The notes below the pieces were generated by a model. That model did no database searches and had not been told where the DNA came from. It saw only the letters and a program-made list of their open reading frames with translations. A stretch of DNA of 64,000 nt from JBCCTX01 sp964468435 (GTDB lineage Bacteria; Bacteroidota; Bacteroidia; J057), in assembly GCA_964468435.1 (NCBI GenBank), contig CAYXVE010000001.1, positions 124,001 through 188,000 of the forward strand, read 5' to 3'. Below, in pieces: positions 9,063 to 17,026 of this stretch; the first letter of the stretch is position 1; each line of letters begins with the position of its first letter. Both the position numbers and the translations under genes were made by a program.

Positions 9063-10769
9063 TCAGATATTACCTCGTTTCATTTCCTGTAATGCATAAT
9101 CAGCTGCACGAGCGGTCAATGCCATATAAGTAATAGATGGATTTTGGCATGCTGAAGATGTCATGCAGGCTCCGTCTGTGATAAATACATTGGGGGCATC
9201 CCAGCATTGGTTCCATTGGTTGAGGACAGAAGTCTTAGGATCTCTTCCCATTCGTGCTGTACCCATTTCGTGGATACCAAGACCAGGCCAGGATCCAGCG
9301 TCGTAAGTTTCTACATTTTTGAAACCAGCAGCCTCTAGCATCTCAGCAGCGCTATTGGCCATATCCGGACGCATAGCTTTCTCATTATCCTTGAATTCAC
9401 AGTCGATTTTCAGAGTAGGTTGACCCCATTTGTCGCGTTTTTCCTCATCGAGGTTAACATAGTTTTCATGATAGGGAAGACATTCTCCAAATGCAGTCAT
9501 GCCAATGCTCCATGGGCCTGGCTTGATTATTTCTTCCTTGAAATCAGCCCCAAATCCTTCTTTACCCATTCCCTGTTGCCATCCGGTGCGTTTTGCTCCA
9601 CCCTGGTATCCAAAACCACGAATATATTCTTGCCTTTTGGAATTTTTATCTACATTCCTGAATCGAGGAACGTAGAAACCAGTAGGCCTTCGCCCATAAT
9701 CGTATACATCGGCAAAATCATCGGTTTCACCTCTCGCGCCTGTGCGAAAATGGTGATCCATCAGATTGTGGCCCAGTTCCCCACTAGAATTGGCAAAACC
9801 ATTGGGGAAGCGGTTGGATTTGGAATTAAGCATGATAAATGTAGATCCCAAACAAGATGCGTTGAGGAATATAATCCGCGCGTAGAATTCATGCCACTCA
9901 TTGGTTTCAGCGTCGATGACACGTACACCCACTGCTTTGTCATTTTCTTCGTCATATATGATGCTATTCACAATTGAATGCGGTCTCAATGTGAGGTTAC
10001 CAGTAGCTTCAGCCGCGGGAAGTGTTGCAGCCTGCGTACTAAAATAGGCACCGTATGGACATCCGTACATACAACGGTTACGGTATTGGCAAGCACCTCT
10101 GCCATTGTGTGGCTGTGTAAGATTGGCTGTACGTCCAATCGTTACTACCCTTCCACCGAAATTCTCGGCTACTCTTTCTCGGAGGTGCTGTTCTACACAA
10201 TTTAAGGGAATGGGTGGCAGAAACTGTCCGTCAGGCACCTGAGGTAAGCCCTCTTTCATTCCTTGTATGCCAGCAAAACGCTCCACGTAATCATACCAAG
10301 GCTCGATATCTTTGTATCTGATGGGCCAATCTACTGCTATACCATCTCTAGCATTGGCCTCAAAATCCAAGTCACTCAAACGGTAACAATGTCTTCCCCA
10401 CATCAGTGAACGTCCACCTACGTGATATCCACGTATCCAGTCAAAACGCTTAACCTCTGTGTAAGGATTTTCCTTGTCATTTACCCACAGATGAAGGCTA
10501 GATTCATTGATGGTATAGCCTGTGCGTGATTGTACAGGATAATTTTCCATGACGTCCTGAGGCACCCTACCCCTGTGAGGCTGCGTCCAGGGATCATCAA
10601 AGGCTGTCGTGTAATCTTTTACATGTTCGATCATGCGGCCTCTTTCCAGCATGATCACTTTTAATCCCTTTTCGGTCAACTCTTTGGCTGCCCAACCTCC
10701 GCTTATACCAGAACCCACTACAATGGCGTCGTAGGTATTTTGTTCTTTAATTTTTCCGTTTATCTGCAT
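9063..10769 (-). CDS. GMC-family FAD-dependent oxidoreductase
   Basis: Glucose-methanol-choline oxidoreductase that oxidises a sugar or alcohol using FAD. The product is 568 residues. The N-terminal Rossmann motif VVGSGISGG is at about residues 17-25, followed by ADP-binding MLERG; the central region carries Cys-rich MYGCPYGAY; the C-terminal active-site motif is HEMGTARMG with its His at residue 500. No signal peptide is seen. Downstream of the subunit-3 gene in the same direction (96 bases), the pair resembles gluconate/2-keto-gluconate and sorbitol dehydrogenase complexes, in which the small subunit carries the Tat signal and exports the FAD subunit with it. The cytochrome c subunit of such complexes is not adjacent. 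The exact substrate is unknown. Confidence 0.9.
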   Translation of the reverse strand: MQINGKIKEQNTYDAIVVGSGISGGWAAKELTEKGLKVIMLERGRMIEHVKDYTTAFDDPWTQPHRGRVPQDVMENYPVQSRTGYTINESSLHLWVNDKENPYTEVKRFDWIRGYHVGGRSLMWGRHCYRLSDLDFEANARDGIAVDWPIRYKDIEPWYDYVERFAGIQGMKEGLPQVPDGQFLPPIPLNCVEQHLRERVAENFGGRVVTIGRTANLTQPHNGRGACQYRNRCMYGCPYGAYFSTQAATLPAAEATGNLTLRPHSIVNSIIYDEENDKAVGVRVIDAETNEWHEFYARIIFLNASCLGSTFIMLNSKSNRFPNGFANSSGELGHNLMDHHFRTGARGETDDFADVYDYGRRPTGFYVPRFRNVDKNSKRQEYIRGFGYQGGAKRTGWQQGMGKEGFGADFKEEIIKPGPWSIGMTAFGECLPYHENYVNLDEEKRDKWGQPTLKIDCEFKDNEKAMRPDMANSAAEMLEAAGFKNVETYDAGSWPGLGIHEMGTARMGRDPKTSVLNQWNQCWDAPNVFITDGACMTSSACQNPSITYMALTARAADYALQEMKRGNI

Positions 10770-10865
10770 AGCAGTAATTCTTTTTAACCTCTGTGTTGTA
10801 TTGGTTGAGTGTTATTTTGCAGGTATAAAATATGCAATTTTTATGATGATACCCATCATCTGATA

Positions 10866-11432
10866 CTAGACTGCCCAGGCTTTCTGTCCTTCCTCCAAAG
10901 GAATACATCCTTCATATTTTCCAGGTATTGCTACATATCTCAGTACCTGAGTAGCCCCTACTTCGGAGGTAAAAAATCCAGACAAAGTCAGCTGTTTAAT
11001 GGTTGTAAAAAAAGGAATATCTGTAGGATTAGTAATGTTTCTGGCAGATTCCCCATAACTTTTAAGGTGTTCCGCACGTTTACTAGGTTCGCAATTGACG
11101 AAGGATTTTCCGTATTGGGTTTGAGCATCTTGTGCAAACTGGTCAAGTTCCGCCAGGAAGCGGTTTTTATCCTCTTCTGCGAAGATATCCTTAAGCATAA
11201 TGTCTACATAGCGATGTACCAGGGCGTCTTTGGCGCCAGGTGTATCTGTCGCGGGTATAATAGTTTCTGTTATTTCAGCAACTAACGATAGCTGGTCTTC
11301 CGTCAGTACTGAAGGCATCCAGTCTGAAGAACTATCTGCCTGGCAACCCTGCAATATACCCGCAGCTATTGGAGCGGAGAGGGCGCCACCAGATATCCAT
11401 GTAATCCTTTTAAGAGCTTCTCTTCTTTGCAT
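10866..11432 (-). CDS. Gluconate 2-dehydrogenase subunit 3-family protein, Tat-exported
   Basis: Small subunit (188 residues) of a membrane-associated dehydrogenase, partner of the GMC protein encoded just downstream. It begins QRREALKRITW, a twin-arginine motif, followed by a hydrophobic stretch and LQGC with Cys at residue 30, so a Tat-dependent lipoprotein is likely. The rest matches the gluconate 2-dehydrogenase subunit 3 family: LTEDQLSLVAEITETIIPATDTPGA near the start of the mature protein is the characteristic segment, with ADTPGAK-type sequence conserved. The role inferred from the family is to chaperone and export the FAD subunit and hold it at the membrane. It is the first gene of the two-gene unit. 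Confidence 0.88.
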   Translation of the reverse strand: MQRREALKRITWISGGALSAPIAAGILQGCQADSSSDWMPSVLTEDQLSLVAEITETIIPATDTPGAKDALVHRYVDIMLKDIFAEEDKNRFLAELDQFAQDAQTQYGKSFVNCEPSKRAEHLKSYGESARNITNPTDIPFFTTIKQLTLSGFFTSEVGATQVLRYVAIPGKYEGCIPLEEGQKAWAV

Positions 11433-11570
11433 ATATTCAAGATTTACTTTTTTATTTTTGACATACCATGAAATATATTCTTTATATTTTAAAAAACATA
11501 ATCAATTAAATTGAGGGCTGGAAGGGTATATGTTGGGGTATCTTATCATGGGATTTAGTCAAACCGTTAT

Positions 11571-11637
11571 TTGAACCACATCCAATGTATATTAGTTTAT
11601 CATATATTATAAACTCGCTATATACGAGGTGGTTCAA
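11571..11637. repeat. Nested inverted repeat upstream of the dehydrogenase operon
   Basis: A 9-bp arm TTGAACCAC at 11571-11579 pairs with GTGGTTCAA at 11629-11637. Inside it, AGTTTAT (11594-11600) pairs with ATAAACT (11609-11615). The two could form one long interrupted hairpin. No poly-T follows, so a terminator is not clear. It sits between the subunit-3 gene start and a decayed oxidoreductase fragment, and could be an operator or the relic of a mobile element end. Confidence 0.4.
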
Positions 11638-11700
11638 AAATTTCTGAATTTACAATGGATATGGGTTAAAGAGAACAATCTAGATCCATATTTACTGGCA

Positions 11701-11964
11701 GGACGTTGTTTGCCATATAGTATCCGTAGCAGTCACGGTAGTCATGCCATCGATTTTCTCTAACGCATACGAGATTGCAAAAAGTCCAGATGTATTGTAG
11801 AAACAGGATATTGGGCCGCTTTTTAAGCGCATGCGGGTAACAACTCACATCGTACCCAGCAGAAGCTCGTCTGGGATGCAAACAAACGGTATTTCAAGAA
11901 CGATATAGAGGCAAGTAGCCTGATAAATCCTGAATATAGAAAGCCATGGAAGTTTCCAGGATAG
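11701..11964 (+). pseudogene. Gfo/Idh/MocA-family oxidoreductase, C-terminal remnant with in-frame stops
   Basis: One plus-strand frame reads continuously as the C-terminus of a Gfo/Idh/MocA sugar oxidoreductase but is interrupted by TAA at 11761-11763 and TAA at 11824-11826. The recognisable pieces in order are SHAIDFL, stop, RIRDCKKSR...VETGYWAAF, stop, AHAGNNSHRTQQKLVWDA, FKNDIEASSLINPEYRKPW, and a natural TAG end at 11962-11964. These correspond to the family's pattern of a conserved NFLDCI(R)SRK segment, the (C)HxGNIxxRxGRKLxWD segment, and the NDxEANxLLxxxYRxPW tail. No N-terminal NAD-binding domain remains. The gene is dead; it points to lost glycan catabolism here. Confidence 0.75.
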
Positions 11965-11973
11965 ATAATAGCT

Positions 11974-12046
11974 GATAGCTCGTGGTTGGCAGAAAAAGCA
12001 TGATAATATTAATCATTGCCCTATGAGCTAAGATCCACGAGCTATC
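11974..12046. repeat. 12-bp inverted repeat at the 3' side of the SCP2-domain gene
   Basis: GATAGCTCGTGG at 11974-11985 is matched by CCACGAGCTATC at 12035-12046, with a 49-base interior. The repeat lies just downstream of the minus-strand SCP2-domain gene (its stop is at 12052), so it may work as a transcript 3'-end structure, although no T-run follows. A role as a relic of an insertion is equally possible given the dead gene beside it. Confidence 0.45.
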
Positions 12047-12051
12047 ATTGT

Positions 12052-12351
12052 TTACCCAAACAGCGATTGCAATTTAAGTGCTACCCCCATATTTCCACTC
12101 ACTTTAATCCGGCCACTCATAAAAGCTATGGTGGGATCAAGCTTTCCATGGATCAGGTTCATGAAAGACTTTTGTTTCATTTTGATCGTGGTATCAGGTT
12201 CTCTGTCCTCAGTCGTAACAACATTGCTGTCACCACTCCCGTCGAGATAGAATGCACTTTCATCTTCAAAAACAACTTTAACTATATATCCAAGTGGTTC
12301 GACAGTTTCTGCCTTAGCTTTTACGGTGTTCATGATATCTTCAAGTGCCAT
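12052..12351 (-). CDS. SCP2 sterol-binding domain protein
   Basis: A 99-residue stand-alone SCP2 (sterol carrier protein 2-like) domain, a small lipid-binding fold. The family pattern is visible: a gated pocket region with YIVKVVFEDESAFYLDGSG, then TTIKMKQKSFMNLIHGKLDPTIAFMSGRIKVSGNMGVALKLQ, where the conserved FMSGRIKVSGNMG motif is diagnostic. It is cytoplasmic with no signal peptide. It lies downstream of and in the same direction as the SDR gene (53 bases), so the two are probably one operon; such pairs occur in lipid and acyl-CoA metabolism, but the ligand is unknown. Confidence 0.88.
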   Translation of the reverse strand: MALEDIMNTVKAKAETVEPLGYIVKVVFEDESAFYLDGSGDSNVVTTEDREPDTTIKMKQKSFMNLIHGKLDPTIAFMSGRIKVSGNMGVALKLQSLFG

Positions 12352-12404
12352 GTGTGTTTTTGTTTAATAGTAAATGATACGATATAATTTATTTTTTGGG
12401 GTAT

Positions 12405-13175
12405 TTAAAGCGGCGGGGAAGGGCTAATCGAAGTCCATCCGCCATCGATAATAAGACTTTGACCTGTTATCTGACTTGCCAGGGGAGAAACCAAAAACAT
12501 CGCTGCGTGTGCAATATCCTGCGTTGTGCAGGGACGCCCTGTAGGGGTAAGCTCAGACCAGACGCTTTCATAATTGGGATCATCCCGCAGGGTGCGTTCT
12601 GTAACGGTAGCTCCTGGTGCAAGGGCATTTACAGTTATCCCATAAGGAGAGAGATCAATTACCAGACTTTTGGCCATCATTTCCAGACCAGCTTTGGTAG
12701 CACCATAAATTACCAGATTGGGATGAGCCTGATGACCAGTTACAGATGACATAAACAGAATTCTTCCCTTAACCCCATGATTTCGCATGTAATTGGCTGC
12801 AGCCTGAGCCAGAAAGAATGATCCACCCAGATTGATATTGACTACCCGTTGAAAATCCTCTTGCGGGTAAGTGAAAAAATTTCCGAAATGAGATAGCCCT
12901 GCATTGGCAATGGCAATATCCAGGCTACCGAATTTTTCTATAGCAAGCTCTACTAATTGATATACGACATCCACGACACTTACATCACCAGCAAAGGATA
13001 CACATCTGCCTCCTTCCTTTTGTATCTGGCTTGCAGCTTCAGAAGCCCGCTGAGAATCGATATCATTGAGCACAACAGATGCCCCCTCCCGGGTCAGTTG
13101 TCTCGCAATTTCATATCCTATTCCAATGCCTGCTCCTGTAATAACAGCAACCTGATCCTGAAATCTTTGATTCAT
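12405..13175 (-). CDS. Short-chain dehydrogenase/reductase (SDR)
   Basis: Classical SDR of 256 residues using NAD(P)H. It shows the cofactor motif TGAGIGIG at residues 13-20, NAG at 91-93, and the catalytic triad Ser143/144, Tyr157 and Lys161 (YGATK). The C-terminal SQITGQSLIIDGGWTS is normal. The acidic residue following the second strand (LNDID near 37-40) favours NAD over NADP. The start is the ATG at 13175. Substrates of this family range from sugars to 3-oxoacyl compounds and cannot be resolved. It sits upstream of the SCP2 gene and likely shares its message. Confidence 0.9.
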   Translation of the reverse strand: MNQRFQDQVAVITGAGIGIGYEIARQLTREGASVVLNDIDSQRASEAASQIQKEGGRCVSFAGDVSVVDVVYQLVELAIEKFGSLDIAIANAGLSHFGNFFTYPQEDFQRVVNINLGGSFFLAQAAANYMRNHGVKGRILFMSSVTGHQAHPNLVIYGATKAGLEMMAKSLVIDLSPYGITVNALAPGATVTERTLRDDPNYESVWSELTPTGRPCTTQDIAHAAMFLVSPLASQITGQSLIIDGGWTSISPSPPL

Positions 13176-13225
13176 CAGTCTGATTTTGAATCAAAACTTA
13201 AGGATAAAAAGTTAAATATTGCTAA

Positions 13226-13679
13226 TTAGTTTTGTTTTATTCCTGCCCAGCCCAACATTTCACCAGAGACTTCATCCTCACTCATAGTTATTTGTAAGAT
13301 GTCATCATAGTTGAGTTGCTTGATATCAATCAGATATTCTACCATAAGACAGGATTTGTAGTATATGATAGGCAAATAATGCTTCTCAGTAACCTCGATT
13401 ATCCCATTTTCTGACTTTTTTAACCTTGTGAGATATTTTTTTATTTCGGATTTCAGGTCGTAACCTTCGTGTTGGATCATGGTTTGCCTAGCCACATATT
13501 CGGGATATCCTTCCAACTTCCATACAGGAGGGGGGAAAAAGGATTAAAGGTCCATTTGCAAGGCTATGTAAAAACATGAGGCTGGGAGAGAGAATCAATG
13601 TCATAAGGGCTGATGCACTGATAAAGCCAGAAATAAATAGTCATGCCATAATCTTTTTGAAAATTTTGCTAAGTTTCAT
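13226..13679 (-). pseudogene. Decayed gene for a small membrane-anchored protein (nonsense codon and frameshift)
   Basis: From the ATG at 13679 the minus strand reads MKLSKIFKKIMA, then TGA (13641-13643), then in the same frame LFISGFISASALMTLILS and a further hydrophobic stretch, which together look like an N-terminal membrane anchor. At a run of T and C bases near 13525-13540 the reading shifts frame, after which PVWKLEGYPEYVARQ and about 90 more residues continue to the stop at 13226. The motif WxxEGYxEYVA resembles the region following the zinc-binding helix of gluzincin-like proteins, but no HExxH is present, so a segment may have been lost. The part after 13516 alone would be 96 residues from a TTG. 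Family unassigned. Confidence 0.5.
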
Positions 13680-13964
13680 AATAGTGAATTAGGGTTTCCA
13701 AAATCGGAACATAAACGAAAGTAGTATATTAAGATGCAAGTTAGACTGAAGAGTTGTAATGGTTATATTTTTAGCAAATAAATATATTCCAGTAATACTA
13801 ATGAAAATCATTTCTTATATCATCCTGAAGAAAACCTTCAACGAATTATTGCTTAGATGAATCATGCTTGTTAGCTTACTATTGCAAAAAGCCTAATTGC
13901 TAAAATACCTATTAATTAATTGATTGAAATCAAATCTACTATGCTACTCCATCATTGCAGAAAA

Positions 13965-15644
13965 ATGAATTCCTCACTCAATGGCATTTCAAGCCGTTTG
14001 TTGTTGATAAGTGTTGTGACGATTACAGTATCTTTATCAGCATGCAGTAGTTCAGCTTCTTCAGATGCACCTCAGGATGCATATCCCAGGGCAGAATATA
14101 ATTTTCAGCCTAATATTTTGTGGTTAGTGGCGGAAGATTTGAGTCCTTATATCCCTCCGTTTGGGGACTCTACGGTTCAGACCCCGAATTTGAGCAGACT
14201 GGCTGCAGAAGGGGTCAGATATACGCATGTATTCTCCACTTCAGGGGTATGTGCTCCCAGCCGGTCTAGTATTGCGACGGGTATGTATACCACGCATATT
14301 GGATCGCATCACATGCGTACTACAGGTAATCCTCAATATTTACCTGAAGGTGTAATTTCATACGAGGTAGTATTGCCTCCGGAAGTGAAAATGCATAGTG
14401 AATATCTGCGTAGGGCAGGCTATTACTGCACCAATAATGCCAAAGAGGATTATCAGTTTAGAAAAGCAGTCACAGCCTGGGATGAAAGCAGCAATGAGGC
14501 ACACTGGCGTAACCGCGAGCCTGGCCAGCCTTTCTTTGCAATTTTCAATCTTGGCGTTACCCATGAATCCCGTATTTGGGCCAAATCAGAGGATTCACTC
14601 TGGATATCTGAGGATCATCCGGTTGAAGTTCCTCCCTATCTTCCCGATACAGAAGTAGGGCGCAGGGATGTTCGCCGCATGTACTCCAATATCAAGGAAA
14701 TGGACGCTCGGGTAGGAGAGATTCTGGATCAGTTGGAAGCAGATGGTTTGCGGGACAGCACAATTATATTCTGGTATGCTGATCATGGAGGTCCCCTGCC
14801 ACGCCAGAAGCGTCTGTTGTACGATTCAGGTATGCGGCTTCCTATGATTATCTGTTTTCCAGATCAGTTGAGAGCGGGAAAGGTGGATAACCGGCTGATC
14901 AGTTTCATCGATTTCAAACCCACGATCCTTTCGCTTGCAGGCATAGAACCACCCTTGTATATCGATGGCCAGGCCTTTTTGGGACTTTATACAGCCAATA
15001 GTGCCCGCAAATATGTGCATGCAGCGGCGGACCGTATGGATTCGGAGTATGACATGATAAGGGCTGTGAGAGATGAGCGATATAAGTATTTAAGAAACTT
15101 CAATCCTGAACGTGGATATTATCTGGAAGTTAAGTACCGCGAGCAAATGCCTATTATGCAGGATTTGCTTGAGATGCGCAAAGAAGGCACGCTAAATGAA
15201 TATCAGGCGCAATGGTTTAGAGAATCCAAGCCTAAGGAGGAGCTATTTGATACACAGGAAGATCCCCATGAATTACGCAATCTGGCGGACGAGCCAGAAT
15301 ATCAAAGTTTACTAGAAGAGCTAAGAACAGAATGTGAGCGTTGGATGAATGAAGTGAATGACAAAGGAAGAATACCCGAGCCAGAATGGATAGAGCGCAT
15401 GTGGCCTGGTATGGTGCAACCTGTCACTGAGAAACCTCTCATCAATGCTTCCAAAGGAACATGGACAATTAGTTGCCCAACGGAAGGTGCATCTATTGGC
15501 TATCAGTTGCTAGATGACGGGGAAGAACCGGGTGAGAGTTGGGAAGTGTATACTAGACCTATTGATGTCGCTGACAATAAGCAATTGTATGTGATTGCCC
15601 ATCGGATTGGATACAAGCCCAGTGAAGTAGTCGAAGTGGAATGA
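13965..15644 (+). CDS. Sulfatase (Cys-type, exported lipoprotein)
   Basis: Arylsulfatase-superfamily hydrolase, about 559 residues from the ATG at 13965; two earlier in-frame starts (ATG 13941, TTG 13920) would only lengthen the N-terminus. A signal peptide ends in lipobox LSAC. The metal-binding start NILWLVAEDLSPY, the maturation motif CAPSR (Cys near residue 96, converted to formylglycine in active enzymes) and the second metal site WYADHGG are all present. The overall sequence is closest to the N-sulfoglucosamine (heparan-type) sulfatase group, but specificity is inference. The C-terminal 70 residues (ISCPTEGASIGYQLLDDG and on) form a chitobiase/Fn3-like accessory domain. No maturase is encoded in the window. 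A truncated secreted frame follows it. Confidence 0.92.
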   Translation: MNSSLNGISSRLLLISVVTITVSLSACSSSASSDAPQDAYPRAEYNFQPNILWLVAEDLSPYIPPFGDSTVQTPNLSRLAAEGVRYTHVFSTSGVCAPSRSSIATGMYTTHIGSHHMRTTGNPQYLPEGVISYEVVLPPEVKMHSEYLRRAGYYCTNNAKEDYQFRKAVTAWDESSNEAHWRNREPGQPFFAIFNLGVTHESRIWAKSEDSLWISEDHPVEVPPYLPDTEVGRRDVRRMYSNIKEMDARVGEILDQLEADGLRDSTIIFWYADHGGPLPRQKRLLYDSGMRLPMIICFPDQLRAGKVDNRLISFIDFKPTILSLAGIEPPLYIDGQAFLGLYTANSARKYVHAAADRMDSEYDMIRAVRDERYKYLRNFNPERGYYLEVKYREQMPIMQDLLEMRKEGTLNEYQAQWFRESKPKEELFDTQEDPHELRNLADEPEYQSLLEELRTECERWMNEVNDKGRIPEPEWIERMWPGMVQPVTEKPLINASKGTWTISCPTEGASIGYQLLDDGEEPGESWEVYTRPIDVADNKQLYVIAHRIGYKPSEVVEVE

Positions 15645-15720
15645 AAAATTCATTTGTCAAAAATACAAGTAAAATCCAACCCGGTATATACCGTTGGTGT
15701 CTTTAGAGAATAATATAAAG

Positions 15721-15985
15721 ATGCAATACTTTCTACTCGCACTTGCCATATTCCCGGTTGCGCTTTGGGGCCAGAATGTTGAGTTCCGGATGCTACCTAA
15801 ACGGAGGATATGCACTCGTATGGAGCTTCGGTGATAGCGATATAAGGTTAGCCATATCCGAAAAGTTTTCATATGCTGTTTTTGGAGATGCCAGGATTGG
15901 GTATGTAGGCAATCCAAGACTTAGTAAGTTTGCGTTGGGCGATAGCTACGTACACAGACTGAAAGGTCCAGAAAATGACAACTAA
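15721..15985 (+). pseudogene. Probable frameshifted remnant of a secreted protein
   Basis: At 15721 an ATG opens a typical signal peptide (MQYFLLALAIFPVALWG, cleavage after GQ-like sequence) but the frame ends after about 37 codons. A second frame overlapping it, 15743-15985, continues with protein-like text (LNGGYALVWSFGDSDIRL, then SYAVFGDARIGYVGNP) to a stop at 15985. Joining the two by a single frameshift near 15780-15810 would give a protein of about 88 residues. The family is not recognised. The remaining 150 bases before the next gene show nothing. The call is weak because both frames are short. Confidence 0.35.
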
Positions 15986-16167
15986 ATACATCAATTATCG
16001 GCATTGTAAGAAAAATCACTTTTTTGTCATAAGGTGTATAGTATTCTGATAGGAAATGTTTTAGGTTTGTATAAGCTATATTGATACAATATACTGTGTA
16101 AATACATTTTGAGGACTGTAGCAGGATGATTTAATTGGGGATGTCTTTCACCTCAAATCATTCTGTC

Positions 16168-16992
16168 ATGAAATTATTGTTACTTAAGGTATTATTACCT
16201 TTATGCTTGGTTTCTGCGGGCTTACAGAAAGATATTCTGTCCGCAAATGATGTTTCCAAAAGGATGGTTCCTGCCTGGAAATATCCATCTGAATTTTCAG
16301 TATGTTACGATTCCTGTCAGCAACAATCCAGCTTGGTGGTAGCTGAGGAAATAGCTTGTTTTTCTGGCGATCTCGTGAGGATCGCTGTCAAACGCAATGA
16401 GTCCCATTTGGAAGCAGACCAAATGTATTACTATGTATTTATCAGGAAAACAACTCAAAAAATAGAGGCTATTAGTAGCAAGTCTGTATTCTGGATTGCG
16501 GATAGTGGGCATTTTGTGGTTATGGAAGTGGGACTGAATTCTGGGGTGAATCCCAATCAGATTATTAGTCGAGAATACGCTTCGCTCAGACAATTTACAC
16601 AAAAGTTCCGTAGTCTTGAAGGGTGCAATTTTTTCGATTCGACCGGAATATCTGTTACAGTTCCAATGTGTGCCATACCGGACACCACTGTTAGCCAGAC
16701 ACTGCAGGATGCCTATGCCAGAATTACAGTTGATGAGCCTGTCGAATCATTTACTGTAATTCCGAATCCAAGTTCAGGAAGAATTTTGACGCTGATCAAT
16801 CCCAGGCCAGCAAAGGGTTTATACGATATCAGTATACATGACAGTAGTGGGCGGATGATCAATCGATCTATGATATATAAGCTCAAACCTCAAACAGCTC
16901 TGGATGTGGGAGCGCTGGCCTCAGGCTTATATGTCATTCAAATTATCGCACCTTCACGAGAGGTATTTCATCTCAAAGTAAGTCTTCAGTAA
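16168..16992 (+). CDS. Secreted protein with type A T9SS C-terminal sorting domain
   Basis: A 274-residue exported protein from the ATG at 16168 (MKLLLLKVLLPLCLVSAG signal peptide); the in-frame ATG at 16141 and TTG at 16135 would precede a less typical signal. The central part, about 170 residues with several cysteines (VCYDSCQQQ, AEEIACFSGD), has no recognised domain. The C-terminal 80 residues are a type A sorting domain: SFTVIPNPSSGRILTLI, GLYDISIHDSSGRMI, and GALASGLYVIQIIA, ending HLKVSLQ. Such tails direct proteins through the T9SS and are cleaved at the surface. It lies 34 bases ahead of the RHS gene, so they are probably one transcription unit and may form a surface complex. Confidence 0.82.
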   Translation: MKLLLLKVLLPLCLVSAGLQKDILSANDVSKRMVPAWKYPSEFSVCYDSCQQQSSLVVAEEIACFSGDLVRIAVKRNESHLEADQMYYYVFIRKTTQKIEAISSKSVFWIADSGHFVVMEVGLNSGVNPNQIISREYASLRQFTQKFRSLEGCNFFDSTGISVTVPMCAIPDTTVSQTLQDAYARITVDEPVESFTVIPNPSSGRILTLINPRPAKGLYDISIHDSSGRMINRSMIYKLKPQTALDVGALASGLYVIQIIAPSREVFHLKVSLQ

Positions 16993-17026
16993 TTTTTCAT
17001 CCCATTCTTTTAAAACATTATTTCTC

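Noticed and set aside
11666..11881. Minus-strand 71-residue frame that might be a transposase piece
   Set aside because: The plus strand over the same bases matches a Gfo/Idh/MocA oxidoreductase C-terminus, so this frame is its shadow; no transposase motif was seen.
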